64,000 nt of DNA from Flammeovirgaceae bacterium BBD 1991-12 (GTDB lineage Bacteria; Bacteroidota; Bacteroidia; Cytophagales; Cyclobacteriaceae): the NCBI GenBank assembly GCA_001657315.1, contig LYSV01000025.1:62001-126000 (forward strand). Reading direction: 5' to 3'. Positions 59,568 to 64,000 of the stretch are shown one piece after another. The notes beneath the pieces are model-generated. The model did not search any database and was not told where the DNA came from. It saw only the letters and a program-made list of their open reading frames with translations. Made by a program: the position numbers and the translations under genes. The stretch's first letter is position 1. Each line of letters begins with the position of its first letter.

Positions 59568-62500
59568 ATGAAAATTTGCCGATTCCTGTATACCACTTTG
59601 GTTTTGCTTGCCGCAACTACCGCATACGCTCAACCGCTCTGGCTCCGTTCAGCAGCTATCTCTCCGGACGGAAGTCAGATCGCCTTTACCTACAAGGGAG
59701 ATATTTTCGTAGTACCGGCCACGGGAGGCACGGCCATTCCACTTACCATGGACGATTCCCATGAATTCATGCCGGTCTGGTCCCACGACGGCACCCGGCT
59801 GGCATTTGCGTCCGACAGGTATGGCAATTTTGATACTTTCGTCATGCCTGTAGCTGGTGGAGAGCTGAGCCGGCTTACCTATCACTCTTCCGATGATCTG
59901 CCCAATACCTTTACACCAAATGACGATCAGGTGATATTCAATTCATGGCGGGTGGACCTGGCGAAATATGCCCAGTTCCCCAACAGTCGAATGCCAGAAC
60001 TCTATGCGGTGCCCGTTGGTGGCGGAAGGCCGTTAACGGTGCTGACCACACCTTCGGAGTCGACGATATACAACAAATCCGGGGACCGGATCTATTATCA
60101 GGACAGAAAAGGGTATGAAGACCCTTTCCGAAAACATCACACCTCTTCCATTACCAGGGACATATGGGTATACGACGTCAGATCCGGCAAACATACCCAG
60201 CTCACTACCTTTGAAGGAGAAGACCGGAACCCGGTTTTATCCCCCGATGAAAAATCGTTGTATTATCTGAGTGAGCAAAACGGCTCTTTTAATATTCACA
60301 AACTAAACCTTAGTGATCCAGCCAGTACTATACAACTGACAAAGCTTGACCGCCATCCTGTGCGTTACCTCAGCATTAGTAACGACGGACTAATGTGCTT
60401 TAGCTACAACGGCGAGTTATACACGTTCAGAGAAGGCGGTGAGCCTTCCAAGGTAAGTATACGGATCACCAGCACAAGGCAAAATATGGCAAGAGAGACT
60501 GTACCTATCTCATCGGGTATATCGGAAATGGAGATATCCCCTGACGGCAAGGAGTTTGTATTTGTAAAGCGTGGCGAGGTGTTCGTTTCGTCCGTAGACG
60601 GAGGAACCACCAAAAGGATCACCAACACCCCTGAGCAGGAAAGGTCGGTAAGCTTTAGTCCGGATGGCAGGTCTATCATTTATGCAGGCGAGCGCAATGG
60701 CTCATGGAATATCTACGAAGCCAAAATGATGGATGAAGATGAGCCCTATTTCTTCGCAGCCACATTGATCGAGGAGAAAGCGTTGGCAGCCACATCGGCA
60801 GCTGAGTTCCAGCCAGTGTATTCTCCGGATGGAAAAAAGGTAGCCTATCTTGAGGAAAGAACCACCTTGAAAATACTTGACCTTGCCTCTGGAAAATCGG
60901 AAGTGGTACTGCCCGCCAGGCGCAATTACTCCTATGCCGATGGGGACATCAGTTTCAGCTGGTCACCGGATAGCAAATGGATCGCCTCTGACATGCTGAT
61001 GCCAAACCAGTGGATCGGAGAGATCGGCATTATCAATGTGGGCAGCAAAAAGGTGGTGAACATCACCAAAAGTGGCTATCAGGATTTTGTTCCCCGATGG
61101 TCGGATGATGGCAGTATGGTTTATTGGTTTTCTGACCGGGACGGTATGAAAAACCACGGCAGTTGGGGCGCAGAATCGGATGTGTATGGTGTATTACTTA
61201 CACAAGAGGCTTATGATCAGTACCAATTGAGCAAGGAAGAAAAGGAGCTGGCGGATAAGGCTGAGGAAGAAGACGAAAAGGAGAAAGAAAAAAATAAGGA
61301 CAAGGACAAGGATAAAGACAAAGATGAGGATGACAAGGATAAAGAAGTAAAACCCGTAATCATTGACTTCGATGATATCAAAAAAAGAAAAGTGAGGTTA
61401 ACCGTCCACTCCTCAAGGCTGAGCGACGGATTGTTATCCAAGGATGGCGAGAAGCTCTACTATCTGGCACGGTTTGAAAAAGGCGTAGACCTGTGGATGA
61501 CCAAACTCAGAAGCAATGAAACAAAGCTCCTGACCAAACTGGGAGTAGGCAATGCAGGCCTGATTCTGAGTGAGGACGGGAAATCCATTTTTGTGATCGC
61601 CGATGGCAAAGCATCCAAAGTGGATGCAGAGAGCGGGAAAAAAGAAGGGCTGAATTTCAAGGGGGAGATGGAACTGAAGAGGGAAAAGGAACGTGAATAC
61701 CTTTTTGGCCACATGTGGCAGCAGGTAGCGGACAAGTTTTATGTAAAAGACCTGCACAATGTGGACTGGGATGGGTTAAAGGACAACTATCGTCGTTTTC
61801 TGCCACATATCACCAACAATCATGATTTCGCTGAAATGATGAGTGAACTGCTGGGGGAGCTCAACGCCTCACATACCGGATGTCGTTACCAGCCTCGTAA
61901 TGAGACGGCTGACCAGACCAGCTCTCTCGGACTCTTTTTCGACAATACCTATACAGGCAACGGGCTTAAAATTGAGGAGGTGTTAAAAGACGGACCCTGC
62001 GACAAGGATGATCTGAAGATCGCCACCGGTATGGTCATTGAAAAAATAGACGGTGTTACTCTCTCCCCTTCTATAAACCACTATGATGTAATGAACCGGA
62101 AGCAGGGGGACAGGATCCGGCTATCGCTTTATGATCCTTCCAAAAAAGAACGGTTTGATCAGGTGATCAAGCCGGTGAGTCGCGGGGCGGAATACAACCT
62201 GATGTATGAGCGCTGGGTGGCCAACCGTAAGAAGGAAGTGGAGGAAGCTTCCGGTGGCAGGATTGGTTATGTGCATGTTCGTGGTATGAATAACCCAAGC
62301 TACAGAACCGTATATGAGGAAGTACTAGGCGAAAACTATGACAAGGAATCACTGATCGTAGATACCCGGTCCAATGGAGGAGGATGGCTACACGATGACC
62401 TCGCCACATTCCTGAACGGCAAGGAATACATTCGTATGGTACCGAGAGGTCAGGACCTGGGCAGCGAGCCACAGTTCAAATGGACCCGGTCCACCGTGGT

Positions 62501-62855
62501 GCTGATCGGCGAAAGCAATTATTCCGATGCTCACATGTTCCCATATACCTACAAGGCGCTGGGCATTGGCAAAACGATCGGGATGCCTATCCCGGGAACT
62601 GGAACCGCGGTCTGGTGGGAACGGCAGATCGACCCTACCCTTGTGTTTGGTATACCGCAGGTGGGCATGATCGATGTCAATGGGGATTACCTGGAAAACA
62701 AACAGCTGGAGCCGGATATTAAGATCAAAAACAGCTACGAAATGCTGGTACAAGGCAAGGACGAGCAGCTTCTGAAAGCTGTGGAGGTACTGTTAAGCGA
62801 AAAATCCGAAAAACCGGAGGGTACCTCGGTGGGTACGGTAGAAGGAGGGAAATAA
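59568..62855 (+). CDS. Tricorn-type S41 peptidase (PD40 propeller, PDZ, protease)
   Basis: An 1095-residue secreted protein with signal peptide MKICRFLYTTLVLLAATTAYAQ. Two WD40-like propellers built of PD40 repeats: 25-290 (AAISPDGSQIAFTYKGDIFV, WSHDGTRLAFASDRYGNFDTF) and 310-560 (EISPDGKEFVFVKRGEVF, FSPDGRSIIYAGERNGSWNIY). A Lys/Asp/Glu-only linker follows at about 565-595. Then C1 helical region, PDZ (GLFFDNTYTGNGLKIEEVL; IATGMVIEKIDGV) and S41 core with RIGYVHVRGM, LIVDTRSNGGGW and nucleophile S986 in GESNYSDAHMF. Tricorn cores cut peptides from larger proteases. Location: periplasm or outside. Alone as a transcription unit. Confidence 0.93.
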   Translation: MKICRFLYTTLVLLAATTAYAQPLWLRSAAISPDGSQIAFTYKGDIFVVPATGGTAIPLTMDDSHEFMPVWSHDGTRLAFASDRYGNFDTFVMPVAGGELSRLTYHSSDDLPNTFTPNDDQVIFNSWRVDLAKYAQFPNSRMPELYAVPVGGGRPLTVLTTPSESTIYNKSGDRIYYQDRKGYEDPFRKHHTSSITRDIWVYDVRSGKHTQLTTFEGEDRNPVLSPDEKSLYYLSEQNGSFNIHKLNLSDPASTIQLTKLDRHPVRYLSISNDGLMCFSYNGELYTFREGGEPSKVSIRITSTRQNMARETVPISSGISEMEISPDGKEFVFVKRGEVFVSSVDGGTTKRITNTPEQERSVSFSPDGRSIIYAGERNGSWNIYEAKMMDEDEPYFFAATLIEEKALAATSAAEFQPVYSPDGKKVAYLEERTTLKILDLASGKSEVVLPARRNYSYADGDISFSWSPDSKWIASDMLMPNQWIGEIGIINVGSKKVVNITKSGYQDFVPRWSDDGSMVYWFSDRDGMKNHGSWGAESDVYGVLLTQEAYDQYQLSKEEKELADKAEEEDEKEKEKNKDKDKDKDKDEDDKDKEVKPVIIDFDDIKKRKVRLTVHSSRLSDGLLSKDGEKLYYLARFEKGVDLWMTKLRSNETKLLTKLGVGNAGLILSEDGKSIFVIADGKASKVDAESGKKEGLNFKGEMELKREKEREYLFGHMWQQVADKFYVKDLHNVDWDGLKDNYRRFLPHITNNHDFAEMMSELLGELNASHTGCRYQPRNETADQTSSLGLFFDNTYTGNGLKIEEVLKDGPCDKDDLKIATGMVIEKIDGVTLSPSINHYDVMNRKQGDRIRLSLYDPSKKERFDQVIKPVSRGAEYNLMYERWVANRKKEVEEASGGRIGYVHVRGMNNPSYRTVYEEVLGENYDKESLIVDTRSNGGGWLHDDLATFLNGKEYIRMVPRGQDLGSEPQFKWTRSTVVLIGESNYSDAHMFPYTYKALGIGKTIGMPIPGTGTAVWWERQIDPTLVFGIPQVGMIDVNGDYLENKQLEPDIKIKNSYEMLVQGKDEQLLKAVEVLLSEKSEKPEGTSVGTVEGGK

Positions 62856-63446
62856 CAAGTTCTTTAGCCGGGCTTTCCGGTGCTTAAAAATATGGAATGC
62901 CGGGGTATTACATGAAGCCATGGCGTCAAAGTAGTAGCTTGTCCTGGCCGATAAATGAAACCACATCCTGTTCAGTGCCAGCAGTAAGGAGGAAGTCGTG
63001 GCACCACTCCGGAGTTCATTTGACATTATATCTTAAAGATTATTCTGGATCTACATTTTATCTTCGCATTGATCAGGATCAGTGGTGCCACGACTGATAC
63101 ATTTCAGACATAATTTAAGGAAAAGGTAATCCTGTAATCAAGTACCCTGCGTCTCTGGCGCCTTTGCGGTGAAAAACAAGGTGTTTGACCTGTTTGAATT
63201 AGTATGTGAATTTTCCTAAACTTGACTAACTTGTTGTACTGTTTTTTTGATAATGTAACGAGAATTCTGAAAGTAGAGGTCCAAAATACAATTGCCTATC
63301 GTCACTATGAGCTATTTTACACGAAAAGATCACAAGGACGTTCAATGGTTCTGATGACCATTGGAAGAGGACATGACGTACATTGCATCTACACAGGATC
63401 ACATTCATGGTAAGTTCATTATCGTATGGATATTAAACAGAAATTC
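62856..63446. other. 591-base intergenic region with inverted repeats and repeat-like core
   Basis: No gene supported. Contents: a perfect 15-bp inverted repeat, AGTCGTGGCACCACT (62994-63008) and AGTGGTGCCACGACT (63081-63095), enclosing 72 bases; a stretch at 63145-63177 (CTGCGTCTCTGGCGCCTTTG, then CGGTGAAAAAC) resembling a common bacterial intergenic repeat; TTTG (63193-63196) 20 bases before TAAACTTG (63217-63224), a fair promoter for the next gene; and CAATGGT/ACCATTG (63343-63363). Confidence 0.5.
63193..63224 (+). promoter_or_regulatory. Candidate promoter for the haloperoxidase-like gene
   Basis: TTTG (63193-63196), 20-base spacer, then TAAACTTG (63217-63224, one mismatch to TAnnTTTG). 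It would give a leader of about 215 bases containing a 7-bp hairpin, which is long; another start site cannot be excluded. Confidence 0.35.
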
Positions 63447-64000
63447 ATGAAGAAAATCTTACTGTTTTCTCTTGTATTATACGTGTTTGCGACCAGCTTT
63501 TCTGCCAGTGCACAACACACCGTGGCCAGATTGTGGAATGAGGTGCTTTTGGAAGGTATACGAAATGACTATGCGCGTCCCACGGTTCATGCCCGTAATC
63601 TGTTTCACATTTCAGCCGCCATGTATGATTGCTGGTCGGTATACGATCAGCAGTCGGTTAATTATTTCCTTGGAAGAAACATAGGTGGATTTAAGATTGA
63701 TTTTGAAGGTGTATCACTGCCTTTAAACATCGAGGAAGCCCAAAAGGAAGCCTTGAGTTATGCCTGTTACAGACTTATTACCCATCGGTTTAAAGATTCC
63801 CCAGGTTCGGTAGAAACAAAAGCTCTGGCGGATAATCTAATGGCCACATTAGGACATGATACCAATGAAGAATCACAGGATTACACCTCCGGATCGCCTG
63901 CAGCTCTCGGAAATTATTTGGCGGCTAAAATAATTGAATTTGGTCTTCAGGATGGCTCAAATGAAGCAGGTGGATATCAAAACCTGTTTTATCAACCCGC
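63447..64000 (+). CDS. Vanadium-dependent haloperoxidase-like secreted protein (5' part only)
   Basis: The frame is open from the ATG at 63447 to the window edge (184 codons). Another in-frame ATG at 63426 lies seven codons upstream; 63447 is preferred because it begins the signal peptide MKKILLFSLVLYVFATSFSA directly. The mature start HTVARLWNEVLLEGIRND followed by YARPTVHARNLFHISAAMYD is the N-terminal helix pattern of the Bacteroidota PAP2/vanadium-haloperoxidase-like proteins. The catalytic His/Arg motifs would lie beyond the window. Expected periplasmic or secreted; whether it is a haloperoxidase or a phosphatase cannot be told from this part. Confidence 0.75.
   Translation, partial: MKKILLFSLVLYVFATSFSASAQHTVARLWNEVLLEGIRNDYARPTVHARNLFHISAAMYDCWSVYDQQSVNYFLGRNIGGFKIDFEGVSLPLNIEEAQKEALSYACYRLITHRFKDSPGSVETKALADNLMATLGHDTNEESQDYTSGSPAALGNYLAAKIIEFGLQDGSNEAGGYQNLFYQP

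Noticed and set aside
1-64000. tRNA/rRNA genes, CRISPR arrays, transposases, integrases, phage genes
   Set aside because: None found by reading both strands; repeats seen are short hairpins, not regularly spaced arrays.

Overview
The window reads as chromosomal DNA of a Bacteroidota member, most likely a Cytophagales-type gliding or marine/soil bacterium. Direct signs are a SusC/SusD pair behind an ECF sigma/FecR pair, two complete proteins with type IX secretion (T9SS) C-terminal sorting domains, many lipoproteins with short Cys lipoboxes, PadR plus FtsX/MacB-like permease, DUF5777 and YceI proteins, and promoters of the TTTG / TAnnTTTG type. The genus is inference. No rRNA, tRNA, CRISPR array, integrase or insertion sequence was seen.

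Layout. 1-9813 (minus): a cut-off secreted lamin-tail/endonuclease protein, an HDAC-fold deacetylase, an ABCG-like half transporter with a TerB-like front end, and an M1 aminopeptidase lipoprotein. 10019-12550: an SDR lacking its catalytic Tyr, divergent from two LolA-like/DUF6503-like envelope proteins. 12780-14072: an arsenic unit (ArsR-ArsM) with a readable promoter/operator. 14132-21397 (minus): GT39-like membrane glycosyltransferase, an S9 peptidase fused to a sulfatase-modifying-factor domain, an orphan small protein and a long TPR protein. 21669-25567 (minus): a tight five-gene operon (repeat lipoprotein, cytochrome-like lipoprotein, OB-fold protein, YceI, DUF5777 barrel) facing an AraC-type regulator across a 408-base regulatory gap; this is the best candidate for a poorly described system. 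26836-29487: T9SS-secreted YCF48-type propeller. 29562-32527: PadR and its permease. 32839-36516: phosphoesterase fused to an outer-membrane barrel. 36799-44051 (minus): a four-gene efflux operon in which the TolC-like protein carries an ABC_sub_bind domain and the last gene is a potassium-channel-like protein.

44275-59224 (plus) is a polysaccharide utilisation locus: ECF sigma, FecR anti-sigma, SusC with an STN signalling domain, SusD, GH43, a toroid-like enzyme of no family I recognise, a sialidase/GH93-like propeller, a T9SS-secreted GH43 with ricin-type lectin repeats, and an aldose 1-epimerase. The two GH43 proteins resemble exo-1,5-alpha-L-arabinofuranosidases, so arabinan or an arabinose-decorated glycan is the probable substrate (inference). 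Logic: substrate engaging SusC signals through FecR to the sigma factor, which raises SusCD and enzyme expression; secreted enzymes trim the glycan and the epimerase readies the released sugars.

59568-62855 is a tricorn-type protease, and the right edge (63447 onward) begins a vanadium-haloperoxidase-like secreted protein. Several intergenic inverted repeats stand out, including a hairpin family present in two copies (29490 and 55628) and two long dyads close to start codons (10801 and 21425).
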